Positions 42,149 to 55,547 of a stretch of 64,000 nucleotides of DNA are shown in pieces (the first letter of the stretch is position 1; every line of letters begins with the position of its first letter). Origin of the DNA: Isoetes taiwanensis (taxonomy: Eukaryota > Streptophyta > Lycopodiopsida > Isoetales > Isoetaceae). The translations under genes and the position numbers were made by a program. The stretch spans positions 27,545,768 through 27,609,767 of the forward strand of contig JAJEKV010000001.1 in the NCBI GenBank assembly GCA_021234155.1, read 5' to 3'. The notes under the pieces are model-generated. The model had not been told where the DNA came from. It was given only the letters and a program-made list of their open reading frames with translations, and did not search any database.

Positions 42149-42434
42149 GCCTGATCTCTTCAGTTTTTTTTATGGCTAAGTATGTGTACTTAAAAAAAAA
42201 AAATTGTCCAATGTATAACCACTACTTTTGTGTTGTACAGCCTTACGTTTTTGTTAGAACACACCTCCAATGTAACTGCCACTTTGACTTTATAATAAAT
42301 ATCTTTTCTGTAATTCTCTATTGTCTTTATTATTGTTTCCTAGTACTACCCAAAATGATCTTCTTTGTGACACTTGGTATCACAATAATTCTGCTTATAC
42401 CTTCTTATGGTCAATATAGACGGTGCACGTAACG
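42149..42434. other. AT-rich spacer before gag
   Basis: A stretch with an A run at 42,193 and no coding signal, ending just before the gag leader near 42,435. Confidence 0.5.
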
Positions 42435-42488
42435 CCTCATGGCAGACACCCTCAAATGCTAGCAGATTAACACCTGAGCAAGAACTCA

Positions 42489-44068
42489 TTGGATGAAGAG
42501 GCAGTTAGTAGAGCTCCAGGCTTACGTGTTAAATGCCAACCCACCACAGCATATGCAGGAGGACGGACCGGAGTTACCTCCGTTACCGCCAAGTCCACCA
42601 CCGCACCGGAACCAGGCCCTGTACCCGCACGAAGGAGGCACCGTTCCAAACGTCGAAGCTCGTCTACGGATAGTGCCACATCCTCACAAACAGCCACTTA
42701 TGTGTCTTTAGAGTCATCTATATCGTCTGGTGACCATGCAAAGGCCCGGGACAAGGAGTACCGTAAGACGATTGACACAGCCATTACCATATATGGAAAA
42801 ATAGAAAATTGGCTCAGTTTGATGGGAAATCGAGAGGTGGCCTGAACGCAGAGTCTTGGTTGGACGAAATGAAGGAGTTCGGGAAATCCTATGGCATGAC
42901 GGAGAAAGATACAGGAAAAGTTGCCACTACAAACCTTACAGGGGCCGCTCGTATTTGGTGGAAGGGCTATGCTAGAGCCAAGCATCTAGATAGAAGCAGA
43001 TGCAAGTTTAAAAAGTTTGCCAAAGCTTTTAAGTCGCATTATGTGCCCCGTGCGCACAAATGCCAACAGATTCAGACTTTTTATAGGTTGGAGCAGAAGG
43101 GTATGTCAGTTCAGGCCTACACAGATGAATTCATGCGCTTGGCGCTGTATGTTCCAGGTATGAACGAAAAGAGGGCGGTGGAGGGCTATATTGAAGGGTT
43201 GGCCCCATCAATTAAACGCATGGTTAAGGCCATAGACCCGAAGTCAGTTGCAGAGGCTGAGGCTAAGGCATTGAGCCTTGAAGAGGACACACCAAGAAAC
43301 CAGTACCAACGTCCCGCCTCTTACTCCCAGCCGCGCCCGTACACACCTTACAAGCCCCGTTCACCAAGTCCTGGGCCTTCTCGGCAGAACTCTAACGGTC
43401 GCCAGGAAAAGAAAGTCACCTTCAACATGCCAGACAAACCGGGCAATGTTGGTAACGCAGTTCGGAACCTCTTACAATCTATTCCCAAAGAGGCCCGAGA
43501 GCAGCTCCGCAAAGAGAAGGCATGTTACAGGTGTATGTGGCCCGGGCACTTCATGCAGAATTGCCCTTATGTCACACAGACTGCCCAGCTGGCCATGGCC
43601 GACCTTGATTGGGACGATCTCGAGGCTACACCACCTGTCGACGAGGAGGCTCCCGAGTATATCCACGGTGCATCCCATATCCTTGCAGCCATTGAAACTG
43701 GCAATGCCGAAAGTCAGCCTGCTGTTATTTCCACTATAGGTCAAATAGACAGTAAGCCTTTCATAATTCTTATGGATATGGGAAGTACACATAATTTTGC
43801 TTCTCCTAGAATGGCCTAGGTATTGCAGCTTGAGACTTTGAGGTCCCAATCGAAACCTGTCACTTTAGCCAGTGGTAAAATCAGACATACTCATGGCCGT
43901 CGCATTAACCTTAAAATGCAGCTGCCAGGTGCACCAGTTGCATTGGGTGCCGAATTAATGGATATTGGCAAATATGATCTGATTGTTGGTATGGAATTCT
44001 TGGCATCTGCAAAAGCCACTGCGAAACACGGGAGGTTACCTTCAACGCAGCTAATGGAGCCCGCGTAA
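42489..44068 (+). pseudogene. gypsy gag and protease, broken
   Basis: A Pro-rich N-terminal piece is read in two alternative frames at 42,489-42,845. The Gag capsid region follows in the 42,809-43,819 frame (ARIWWKGYARAK, FKSHYVPRAHKCQQIQTFY, EGYIEGLAPSIKRMV). Then come a Pro/Ser/Arg linker and a CCHC zinc knuckle (CYRCMWPGHFMQNC) for RNA binding. The aspartic protease active site reads LMDMGSTHNF, with Met in place of the usual Thr of DTG. TAG at 43,817 interrupts the protease. The same frame continues to 44,068 (GKYDLIVGMEFLASA), where another frame change removes the link to RT. The gag linker is the region split by the CACTA element in the copy at 7.2/23.1 kb. Confidence 0.88.
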
Positions 44069-46958
44069 CTATAAAAGGTGATCCCTTAAACCCCATTATG
44101 CAGTCTATGTCCATCAGGCAGTTAAACAAGGCCATACGCAAGGATAAGCTACTCAGGGAATTTCGCGATCTCTTTCCATACGCGATCCAGAAACTTCCTC
44201 CATTTAGAGGGGTAGAATGTGAGATAGCTTTGGAACCAGAGTCCCCCTGAATTGGCAGAGCTTAAGAAGCAACTTCAGGAGTTATTAAACCTAGGCTTCA
44301 TTCGGCCTAGTGTTTCGCCTTTTGGCGCTCCTATCCTTTTTGTTAAGAAGAAGGATGGCTCCTTGAGGATGTGTATTGATTATCGGCAGCTCAACAAGCA
44401 TATGATCAAAAATCGCTATGCTTTGCCTAGAGCAGACGATCTTATGGACCAGTTGCAAGGGGCCAAGTACTTCTCAAAGATTGACTTACGCTCCGGATAT
44501 CACCAAATAAGAAGAGGAGGACATCCATAAGTCTGCTTTTCGCACTAGATATGGGTATTATGAGTTTACAGTTATGCCTTTTGGTTTAACTAAAGCCCCT
44601 ACAACTTTTATGCGGTTGATGAATGATATCTTCCGGGAGTACTTGGATGATTTTGTTGTTATTTTCTTTGACGACATTCTCATCTACAGTAAGACCCTTC
44701 AGGAGCATGAGAAGTATCTTAGACTGGCCCTACAAAAGCTAAGACGTCACCAGCTCTTTGCCAAGTTCTCTAAGTGCAAGTTTGCCACTCCGAAGGTGGA
44801 CTACTTGGGACATGTCATTTCAGCAAAGGGAATTGCTACAAATCCAGCGAAGATAGAGGCAGTCAAGGATTGGCCCATTCCAGGTAATGTTTCAGAGGTC
44901 CGAAGCTTTTTGGGATTGGCAGGATATTACCGTAAGTTTGTTAAGGATTTTGCAAAGATTGCAGCACCTCTTACCGATCTTACAAAGCATGAGAAAATGA
45001 AGGATTGGATTGAGCATTGGAAAGCAAAGGTCCAGGGAGGTTTTCAGAAGCTTAAGGATGCTTTAACATCAGCACCAGTCCTCACATTGTCGGACCCCAA
45101 AAAGGATAAACTAGTAGCAACGGATGCCAGTAAGATTGCTACCGGTGGAGTCCTAATGCAGGAGGGGAGGGTTATTGCCTATGATTCAAATAAAATGAAC
45201 GAGACTGAGCAGCGATACCCTACCCATGACCAGGAGTTGTTAACCGTTGTCCGCGCTCTGCGTATATGGCGACACTACCTTCTTGGTAGAAGATTTCAGC
45301 TTGATACGGATCATCAGAGTCTCCGTTATCTATCAACCCAGCCGAATCTCAAACCTCCGTCAAAGGAGATGGATGGAATTTATAGAGGAGTATGATTTTG
45401 AGATTATATATAAGCCTGGGAAACACAATGTGGTTGCGGATGCGTTGTCACGCCATCCCTTGGTAACCCGAACCCATTGTAACACGATTTCCACACTCAC
45501 CAGTGAGTTCGGAAAACAGATAGAGCAGACCTTGGCCACGGATCCAGAGTTCTGTGATGTGTGGGATAGTTTGGCTAAGGAGGCACGAACAGATAAAGAA
45601 CGTGAAGCTTTCCGTTCATATAAGAAAGAGGGCAAATTGTTATATCACAAAGATGAGTTGTGTGTACCTGAGACTTCGGGAGTGCGTAAGCTTATTCTCA
45701 TGATACACACAACAGCCCTATAGCTGGACATGCAGGTTTCATGAAGACCTACTTTAAGATCCGCTCCAGTTATTTTTGGCCTTGTATGAAGAAGGACATT
45801 GTCAGGTATATTAAGCAGTGTCAGGTGTGTCAGCAAACCAAGGCTGAGCAACTAAGGATTCCAGGAGAGTTGCAACCTCTGGATGTGCCCAACGCTAAGT
45901 GGGAAGTGATAACCATGGATTTCATTGTGGGCCTTCCACGTACTCTCCGTGGATATGATGCATTGATGGTAGTGGTCGACAAATTGTCAAAAATGGCTCA
46001 TTTCTTGCCATGTCGTACCACGGATACAACCTTCGATACCGCTTTGCTGTTTACAAAGGAGATCTTCAGATTGCATGGAATGCCACGAGTTATCGTATCC
46101 GACAGGGATCCCAAATTCGTAAGTGCATTCTGGAAAGATTTCTTTGCCACCATCCAAACCAAGCTTGCTATGAGTACGGCATATCATCCTCAGACGGATG
46201 GACAGACAGAGCGTACCAATCGCATTATAGAGGATATGCTACGAAGTTATGTGTGGAGTAAGCAATCACAATGGGCTGACTATATTTATTTGGTCGAATT
46301 TGCCTATAATAGCATGAAACAGGAGTCTTCCAGAATGTCTCCCTTCATGATAAATTATGGGTATCAATGCCTTACTCCAGACACATGGCATAATCCCGTT
46401 TCTAAGGTGGAGGTTTCTTAACAGCTCCTCTTGGAAATGCAAGCTTTGGTTGAAGAAGTTCGTGGTTACTTATTGGCTGCACACAGTCGTCAGAAGAGTG
46501 TCGCGGATAAGCACAGAACCCCACGAGTCTTCCAGGTGGGCGAATCAGTTTGGCTCAAGATTAAGGTTAAATAAGCCAAGCTTAAGATTGGCAACTGCAA
46601 GAAGCTGGCACCCAGATGGGCTGGGCCGTTCAAAATCATTGAACGTGTTGGAGAACAGGCATATCGCTTGGATTTGCCATCCCGCTTGAAGATCCACAAG
46701 GTCTTTCACGTGAGTCTTCTGAAGCAACATACCCCAGATCCAGAGGAGATCTTGGATACACCCACCCTCCTTGAAATGACAGAAGAGCATTTAGATATAG
46801 TGCCTGAAGCTCTTCTTGATCGAGCTTATAAGCAGACCAGAAGGACTCAAATGTTGCAATACCTGGTTAAGTGGAAACACTTGCCAGTTGAAGATGCTAC
46901 GTCGGTGATGAAGATAGACCTTGAGAAGCACTATCCAGACTTCATGCGGGAATCTTAG
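44069..46958 (+). pseudogene. gypsy pol: RT, RNase H, integrase, chromodomain, broken
   Basis: RT begins in the 44,252 frame ([29 protein letters not shown]), shifts at about 44,515, and carries the catalytic FFDDILIYS near 44,675. RNase H is well kept ([25 protein letters not shown]). Another shift near 45,355 precedes the integrase: zinc finger cysteines CQVCQQ, core TMDFIVGLP, SDRDPKFVSAFW, DGQTERTN. Stops at 45,721 and 46,419 and one near 46,573 break the frame. The chromodomain (MLQYLVKWKHLPVEDA) ends at 46,958 and lacks the aromatic residue usually found after the DAT block. Reverse transcription and integration are the functions of the family. At least seven lesions make this copy inactive. 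Confidence 0.9.
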
Positions 46959-47635
46959 GGCCGCACCATCAACGATGCTATCAACCCCGCACCCGGCGGT
47001 GAGCTTGAAGGCTTGATTCGTCGAGAATCATGCAGTAGAGGGGTTGATGCATCGTGGTTGACAATAGTTACTGATGATGAGATCACCTTCGTGTTCTCTA
47101 GGACGTGGTGTATTGTCGATGTTGGCATGACTGCGAATTGCTTGGAAAGCATGTAGTTCATAGGCCGCGTTCATCTCGGCTATAATGGGAATGCGGCCAT
47201 TCCTTACGCCGCAATGAATTGCGAACCATAGGCATGATAGGTTCCCTTGTAGATAGGTTTTCCTTTTATTTCTTAGGGGGTGGTCCCTTAAACCACAACC
47301 TACTTATATTATCTATAGGTACTGATGTATTGACATGTGCAGGCCAGTGAGCAGTACGTCACCTGCCCAGCTATAGAGGGTTGCTGATGGCCCGACTTCT
47401 CCAGTTTTATCTTGTCTACATGTATTACCTTTTTGTCACTGTGATGTTGATATTGGACTTCGGTCCTTGAACCCTTTTCTTATGATAATCATGTGAAATG
47501 CACCTTGGTGCTTAAACTATTTTATGCTTTAAGTTTTAATGTTATTACCTTCGGAAATAAGGAATTACCTTCCTTCTTTTATGTATAATTTCTTATATTT
47601 TAACTAACCCTAATGCTGAGGACAACATTATTTAT
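46959..47635. other. gypsy 3' untranslated region
   Basis: No coding signal between the chromodomain stop and the polypurine tract, as normal for the family. Confidence 0.6.
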
Positions 47636-47648
47636 AAGGAGGGGAGAA
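47636..47648 (+). other. Polypurine tract
   Basis: AAGGAGGGGAGAA directly before the LTR start TGTGACG. Confidence 0.88.
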
Positions 47649-49218
47649 TGTGACGTTCTAAATATTTATACGGTATATGTATAAACATACTGACACGTCA
47701 CGCAGTAAAGATACGCCACCATGGGGTATTTTAACCTAGGGGGTTGACCTAAAAGGGATTAATTTAGCTATGCTAAATTAATTATTAAAGGTTAATTACC
47801 TATAATTAAGGAAGCATTGTCAAATTAACTCAATTATGATAATTGATTAATTAGGAAGGCGCCACTTGGCCAAATTCGATTGCCAGCAGGGGAATGCTAA
47901 CTTGGATCATCAAACTGGATCCCTATCCCATTTGGCCCCAAAATCGAACCAGGAGGAGCAACTGCTGAGCGCCCAAATTTGTTGAGCGCCCAAGTTCCTT
48001 GAAGATGGAGATACCTCATGATAATGGATCCAGCAGAAACTCGGGTTAGTGGATAGACTAGCTTGATATCTCTAGGACTAGCGCTTCAGTCAGTCTTCTC
48101 TGGTTGTCTTTGCTTAGGATTAACCCTTCTTTGATACTTAGGATTATATTTCAATTATGGATTATGCTTTGTTATGGATGGATAGATGAATCTATGATAG
48201 TATCTCTGTTAGCCTTCCGTAAAGCAGGGATTAAAGGGGGGTAGAGACTTCTGTGCCTCATGTTCTTAGTATGCTCCTAGTAGTTTCCTTAGCTCCCAAC
48301 TATTGCGGCCTGTGCACAAGAGACCACCGAGCCGTGGATGCTATGGAATTGCTCAGCACCAGAGAAGGGACGCAGTGGTGAAGTGGGGGTGGGGTCTTGC
48401 ACGAACATAAAAGGCTCCTGGGACTCCTACAGTGGGCTAGGCCTGATAGCCGGTCACGTAGAGGGTCGGGTATGGGTCTGACACTCCCTGGGTGCAGAGG
48501 TGTGACCCGTATGGGGCACCCTGTACTTTGAAGATAAAGTTAGGGGAGTAGGTCGGGTACGGATGCGGGGGTCGCTGATGCGGCACATATTCTCTAGCTC
48601 ACCCATGGAACCGCTGCTATCCTGGAAGGGGACGCTTCCCCAACCTGCCTCATCGGACCAGGGAGATGTAACCTGGAGTAGGCTTGAAGGGTGGTACCTT
48701 AAGTCTGCGTCTCCGGAAGGCTATAGTGATGCCATAGCATGATTCGACTCATCTGCAAAGTGTGCACAGGAGGAGCGGATGGAGTGGACAACCCAAGCCG
48801 ATGTTCTATGCCAGCCAACGCCATGCCAATATTCCGTCTGCTGACCTCTTGAGACCTAGCCGTCAGTCGATCCTCACTGGAGTCTGAGCCAGGGTAGAAC
48901 CATGGGTTTTGGGGTGTTTTCCCTAGTATTAAATGCATCTTCTCTGTTATTATCAGTTGGATGGATGTGCCACCCTTCGTGGTAGTTATTTATGATATGA
49001 TTATGCTGTATGCTAACCTTGTATGCACGCTTCCGCGACATAGGAGCCCCATTGAAGGCGTGGGCCGAATGACACCTCTGTGTCCTTCACTCGAGCATCT
49101 TTTCATAGATGGTCCGAGTTAGACGGAGGGCCCTGCTCATGGCGAGTTGGTTGCCATGGGAGGGGGAAGTTCCCGTATGTATACGCCCGAGCGTCGTATA
49201 TGTTCTGGGAGCGTCACA
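47649..49218 (+). repeat. 3' LTR of the histone-bearing gypsy, 1,570 bp
   Basis: Begins TGTGACGTTCTAAAT after the polypurine tract and ends GGGAGCGTCACA, with a 7-bp inverted tip (TGTGACG/CGTCACA). The last 390 bp match the 5' LTR remnant at about 98 per cent by eye. The middle matches the older LTR at 36,010-36,884. ACATC follows and would be the target duplication, but its partner is lost with the 5' LTR start. Confidence 0.9.
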
Positions 49219-52200
49219 ACATCCCATCAGCCAGAGGAAATTATTCATCCTAGATAAAAGCACCACAGTCCTATAAAAGCACGACAGTTGTAGCTCTATC
49301 ATATCTGGGAAAGGACGTTACCATATAAACAAGGTGCTGCGCACGGAGGGTTGCCCTCCATGGCCGAAGGTTGAAGTGGCTTAAATCATACCTGAAAGTC
49401 ATATTTTTACGATCAACGAAAATTCCTATTTTAAAACATTGACATTTTGTGTTGGTGATGACACCTATTTGCATCAGTAACTCCTCTTTAGATGATGAGG
49501 TCCTCTTGGACTAGGATCCGGTAGGACACATGGATTTTGGGGTTTGAGTGTAACGTATTGGTCTTTGGTGCTCGGTATGGAACAAGGATGGCAAAAGCAT
49601 AAGGAGAAGTCTAATAGAGGAGAGGATGGAAAGGATAGTTACGTACCTCAATTCAAGCCTCAATGAAGGTGACTTTTGGGCAAAGAATAATCATGTTACA
49701 CATGCCATCTCGTGTCAGGAATTCAAGTAGCTTGTTTGAGCATAACAATAACATAAATATGCTCACCCCGGGACTCTCTCGTGAGACATGGGAACCTTTT
49801 ATTTCTATTGGAGAGGGGGAATATGCTAAATGGCATGTTATAAAAAGGGGCCAACTTGACAACCTCGTTGGTGCAAAATATTTCTTTCACATTTGCAATG
49901 AGCTTCTTCATTTCTACACTTGGTATCCCATGCACATGAGCATGGCATTTTCGTTCCCAATGATACCATATACCAAGAGTGTGATGACACAAGTAACATT
50001 GGAGACGTGATAATTCTTGTCACGCTTTAGGCATTTGGCGACATGGTGATCAAAGGCATATGACCGGATCAAAATATGCACCAACTACATGGATGAAGAA
50101 GTAAACGTGTGCCTGACATTGCCGCACTTGATCAAATTGTGTATCATGTTATGGTAGCATCATAGCAATGTGAGACATTGGCAAATGATGATAATACTAT
50201 TGCTTCTTTGGTATTACCTATGTATGTACATTTCAATTATTATCTATGTGGGAGTTAAAAACCAATTCAATTCGATTCAATTCTCAAAGCTCTACATGAA
50301 TGGGATAAATCATCTCTATAGTAAATAAAACATTATGTGGCTTAACAAAGACTTATATGGTATGGCATGGGTGAAAAATAATGTTCTACCAAAGTGTGAT
50401 GGAGTTATATATTTTGAGGAGGCACTCATAATGCCGTTGGAAATTGGTGTATATTGTTAACACCCAACATTTTGGTATAAAGTTGTGTGAGGCTATAGCA
50501 AGTCTATAATCACTTGCGGATATGATGTCCCCTTTTGTTGCGCATTTTATGACGCGTTGTATAATGGTCGGCGTTGTCGTGCATAAGTAGAGGTTGTGTG
50601 TTTATAGGCCGTGCAAATTTGATAAAATTGTTGTCTCTTCTGGATTCATCCCCAATTATGTTCAGGTTTAACAACATTGTACCTTGGGGTTGCTATGTTG
50701 AACTCCGAGAACAATGTATTATGTTGGGCTCAACGTAGAAGTTTGACTAATTACGTGTTCTTTTTCTATCACGAAAGTATAATGACCTTGTAAAAATTGA
50801 GTAGGAAAATGTAGCCATTAGCTCCAAAAGGATAACCCTAAATTGTCACGGTGTGCAAGACGAACATCCTAGGAAAATGTTTCAAGGCAAGAGGCGAGCG
50901 TCTATTAGATGCCCTCATGCCCTTTAGTAACATCTAAGAGGAAAGCATCCCAAAGAAATGGATGTAAAATGTTGCCTCGCTTCAAAGAAATATTTCTCAT
51001 CTTCTTCATGGTAGTTGTTTTATTTCTTAAGTAACACAACACATGTAACTACTCCTTTATCATTCCATATAAACAGCCTTGATAAACATTCAAGAATTTT
51101 GCAAAGTCTTTCATGGCTTGTTGGTTGATTTAGAGTAACATTTTAACAAACATTCCAAGATGCATTTAAGAATTCCCAGCATGAAACATTCTAATGTTTA
51201 CATATCTTTATCAACCGTAGCCTTAAAACATAATTTCATTCTGCCACGCATTACAGCATATTAAAATGTTGATATTCAAAGGAACATCCGATATTAAATG
51301 AAGAACCATCTAGAGGTTATTGGATATATTATAAACCTTATGCATACTATGTTACTCAGTGATTTCTCTTGCTGAAGGGGACTTTTGGGTACATAAGCAA
51401 AAGTCATGCACGGCATGGAGTGCATTATATGTAAAGACATGTCTTAGATTGTTTGGGCATTCAGTGCATTCCATGTAAAGACATGTCTTATATCTGTTGT
51501 GTACACATGTCTTTAAATGCAACAGTTGCTTGCTCAACGTTGCTGCAGAAATGAAAGACAACAGAGATGGCATGGCGTTGCTTGCAAGACTTGCTTGCTA
51601 GCCTATGACAAGTCTTCAAATGCAACAGTTGCTTGCTCCAAATAATCTGCAGATCTGCAAACAATTATCAGATTATTTGGAGACAAATCGGAAACAATAA
51701 TTGCTTGCTCCAAGTCTTAATGCTCCTATACATCAAAAGTACCAAATGAAAATATAGTAAAATGGTCGTCCAAACGTGTTTTCTACATGCACCTTACAAC
51801 AAAAATAGTTATAGTGTCAAAACAGAGGTGCGATACCTAAGCCAGAAATTTTAGTAGAAGACCCCACATTCCTTGAAAAGAATAGAACAAAGCCAATTGT
51901 TGTTTACAACTCTGTGAATCAAATTCCTGAAATTAGACAAACAAATTGCTCGTTTTGTGTTAGCTCTATAAATTAAACCTCTAACAATGCAAAGCAAACG
52001 GATTAGAAAGCACCAATATTAGAAAACCATAGACATAAATCGCTGACCAAGTCATCTACTTCGAAAGTGGTCCAAAGCTCAAAGTTAACACATCCATCCA
52101 TCTTCGAGGTTTCTTGGTTTAATCAGCAGTAAACAATCCCGCACAAAACAATCTAACAAAATCGCAAACAGCTTAGCATCTAAAATGAAGCAATCCATAA

Positions 52201-54085
52201 GAATGACTATTCCATTTCTAAAATAATCATTCATTGCCAAGAAAATAAAAGGCAAACTGCGTTTATCCACCACGCAAAGCATAACCAAAGAACATGCTTG
52301 TTTTAATATACATAGTGCCGATTTTTAACAATACATCAAATATCTTTTATCCACAAATTTTATGTAGAATGACAAAATCGAGATGCAAAGGGGCTAAGAA
52401 CACCAAATAGCAAAATACAAACGACAAATCGAACTTACAAAAAGAAAGGTTCCTAAAGGGCAAGGACCCGATTTGTTGCCCTGAAAAGCCGATTTTTACT
52501 CCTCCGATAAGCCCATTTTGCCCCCTATCGAAATGCACAAGGTAAAATGATGACCTCGAGGAGCCGAAAATCAAGTCATTAATTGTTACAGACGCTTTCC
52601 ATGTCTGTTAGAAAAAAGACACACAAAAAGTGAATCGATTGTGCATAAAATGGAGCCCAAATCCAACACAAATATCCTGGATTTTGTACAAGCAAAGGAA
52701 CCTTCTGGAAAACCAGTTAGAAACCGTCTGGAAAATCAGAAAATCCTGTGAAAGACACAAAGAAAAGGAAGGAGGAGTTTGGTTCCACCTTGGGGACTCC
52801 CAAGGCAATTGCTCAAGCATGACCATGCTAGCTAAATCAGCTCTTCATCCATTCATCTGCCTAGTCGTGGACGAAATCCTTCGCCAAAAATGACACCTCC
52901 AGCATAAATGAGATCAAATCATGGAGTGCCTCACCTCCAGTAGAACGATTCTAAAGCAACCCTTGGAAGCCAAGAACGACTGTTCCTCTTGTTTTATCTG
53001 CATTAAGAAACAAACCAACAAATATTAGGCATCTTCATGAGTGATAGAGCATTCAATTTAAAACTAAACTTTACAAAACTGCATGTTGATGCTCTTCGCC
53101 AGCAGGCAAGTAAAAGTCGACTATTTTATGTTTTTGAACATAAAAACATACTTGTTTTTTCGTGCATATGAGATCAAATAATGATAAGATCGTACCCTCT
53201 TCCTAGATGTTGTTGCTTTGCAAAGATGCCACCAAGGAGTCTGAAATCCACCGGGATATGAGCGAAAATATGTGCACAAAATGGTAGAAGAAAGAAGAGG
53301 AAAGAATGATCTGTTGAAAAAACACATGTTGCCACCAAACCTGTTTAAGACTCTATACCCAACCCAAGCATGCAAGTGAGATCCACCGCCCCTCGGGCGT
53401 TTCAAAAATACTATGATCAAGGGGAAAGATAGCCCGAAAAAGAAGTTTGGTAGGAAGAAGCGGCCGGGCTTATGATGCCACATTGCTACAAGATTTAACA
53501 GAAGTACCTCAGTCGAGAGTAAAAAGAGCTCTGATTAGGATTCTTCTTCCTTCTTATTCAATCTTTCTTCCTCTTCTTCTCGCGGGCATCTTGTAAGAAT
53601 GATGCACCGTAAAAAAATTCAAAATGGTGAATCCAAAGCTTACGGTTTTACGCCAAGGGACTCCATCAGGAGGTGTTCTTAGAAGCTGCCAGTTATCCGG
53701 TTGGAATATCGGTTGAACCAGAACGCACCTGACCGCCAGTTTACTGGTGATAATGAGTTTTTAGCAGTCACCAGCATATTTTGAGGATATTCCAGCATAT
53801 ACCCAAGATATGCCATAAACCCCACACAAACGAGGGTTTGCCCCTCTAGGGGCAACCCAAAAATATAAAATTGTGCAAACTTGCTAGTTGAAGATAAATT
53901 GCATATTTGCTTTTCATATAAAAACCAATTGCATCAATGTCTATGTGGTAAACATAAAAACCCTTTTATTTTAAACTCGCATAAAATGACTGTCTTGTAT
54001 TCTGTCAAAATCTTTCATGTTTTTAATTATTGCATCTAGAATATTGATTTTCCATATACCTAGGTCCATCTTACAGTTAGGATAT
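49219..54085. other. No confident gene in 4.9 kb
   Basis: AT-rich. Frames such as 49,663-50,010 (115 codons) and 53,121-53,483 (minus, 120 codons) have no recognised domains, and no consistent exon series is seen. Small repeats near 51.4-51.6 kb are listed separately. A pyrimidine-rich segment at 53,540-53,585 may be a 5' leader of something unrecognised. Confidence 0.4.
51419..51638 (+). repeat. Interspersed short direct repeats
   Basis: A 28-bp unit around ATGTAAAGACATGTCTTA occurs at 51,419 and 51,463 and contains the palindrome AGACATGTCT. A 21-bp unit AAATGCAACAGTTGCTTGCT (plus C) occurs at 51,515 and 51,618. Confidence 0.85.
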
Positions 54086-54335
54086 TCACATATACCAAGT
54101 GTCCAATGGTGCTACTATGGCAACATTGTTTTGGAATAGTTGCTTGAACATAACCATCGGTGCACACATATCTCTTATATCTGTATGCTCATTTAGCATA
54201 TTCTGTATATATTTCAGTTTCTCTAGAAATCTCCACAGTCTGGCTCCTTCTTCCACGTCTTTTTGCAAAGCTCTGGCTTCTGCAGCTAATGCTTTGTGTC
54301 GAGGGCCTCTATTTTTGTGGTGCCGATTTCTGCTT
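54086..54335 (-). pseudogene. Exon-like fragment of an unidentified protein
   Basis: On the minus strand an acceptor-like TACAAAGCAG near 54,335 opens a frame of about 80 codons (HKALAAEARALQKDVEEG, WRFLEKLKYIQNMLNEHT, MFKQLFQNNVAIVAP) ending at a stop at 54,086. The composition is that of an amphipathic helical protein and not of random AT-rich sequence. I cannot place it. No further exons were found nearby. Confidence 0.35.
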
Positions 54336-55547
54336 TGTATTGGATATTTCTCATTTGATACTCAGTATAGCTTCTGTGTCTTCGATGAAGGGCCAAAGCG
54401 ATATAGATTTCTTCTGGGCAGATTACTAGAAGCATGCATGCAGAGTAGCCATTCAAGTATTTATCTTTTTAAGTTTGTCTAGGGGCCGTAACATATAAAA
54501 ATCAAGTGGCAAGTTAGTATTATCCGACAATATGTTGCAGACATGGATCTCGGTTTTGCTGCTTCTTCTGGATCTGTATTTTGAAGTAGCTTCCGGGCAA
54601 GGAGAAGTAAGGTCTACACTGTTGCAATTCCATCTCCTCTAATTTATTCAAGGTAAGTGGTTCTGAATTGAAAAATTGATTTGCTAGAGAGACAAAAACT
54701 CAGTATCTTATTGGAGCTTGCCAGCATATTTAAACTTTTTACTTAGGCATTGTTTGATGTCGGGTGTTCAGGCAGGAAGCAGATGGAGGAAAATAAGCAA
54801 AGATGGTGATGTTTTTCATTTACACTACCAGGTTTTCTACAAGCTTCACTTCATTTTTTTTTTCTATCTATTCTCTTCTTAAACTGCACCTCCAGAAACA
54901 GGCGGTAAGCTCGAACAAAGGAAATCTGGGGCATATGATCTGCGACAGTCGAAAATCCTTTGGCTCTGGATTGGCTGTATTTCCAGTCCAAATGTCAGAA
55001 ACAACAGCTTACGATAGCTCAACCTTACGATGGCATGACCATAAGCAAAAGATGAAAAGATCATTCCCTGACTACATTTCAATTCAGAAGGCTCTTCATT
55101 CATGAAAATTCCTTAATAAAAATTTTGGACAATCATCAAGAAGGCAGTGATATTGCTGGGGCTAAATTAATGAAATAAAAATTTAGGACAATCATTGGGA
55201 AGGTAGTGATATTGGTGAGGCTAGATTAATGAAAGGAAATGAAGGATTTTTGCAAAATCTCCACCCAATTAGCAAGAATGGGCCTGGCCATTGTGTTTGG
55301 GAGAGCGGCATTTCTACAATATAGGGAAATATACATGGGTATTTTTGTAGATATAATATGGCGGCATCCAAACTAAATAAATTGAACCGAAAGACTTACA
55401 TAAAAAAGAGGAGTTGATCCACGTTCACATTGCCCTAGGAGCATTGCTATGTTGTCTCCACTTAATATTTCTTCTTCCATCGTCTCTCATACCCCCATTT
55501 TTATCTTTTTTGGTTTTGCTTACCTACAATGTATAGGGGCAGGGAGG
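54336..55547. other. No confident gene; one weak exon-like frame
   Basis: An open frame after a TGCACCTCCAG acceptor-like site at about 54,893 runs to TGA at 55,105 (HMICDSRKSFGSGLAVFP, RSFPDYISIQKALHS). It could be a final exon, but nothing upstream connects to it. A 60-bp segment with GGACAATCAT and GGCAGTGATATTG phrases is duplicated at 55,120 and 55,180. Confidence 0.3.

Larger units (their letters stand above)
37593..49218 (+). mobile_element. Ty3/gypsy chromovirus with extra pre-gag ORFs including histone-fold domains
   Basis: In order: partial 5' LTR (37,593-37,983), PBS (37,985), leader, three extra ORF regions (38,672-42,148), gag-protease, RT, RNase H, integrase, chromodomain (to 46,958), polypurine tract (47,636) and full 3' LTR (47,649-49,218). 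The LTR tips are TGTGACG and CGTCACA. The shared 390 bp of the LTRs differ at only about seven positions by eye, so insertion was fairly recent. Even so the coding part has many stops and frameshifts, so this copy is dead or depends on others. The 4-kb insertion between PBS and gag is the unusual part. Confidence 0.9.

Noticed and set aside
49663-50010. 115-codon ORF after the 3' LTR
   Set aside because: No domain, start context or neighbouring exons; both strands are open over the same stretch.
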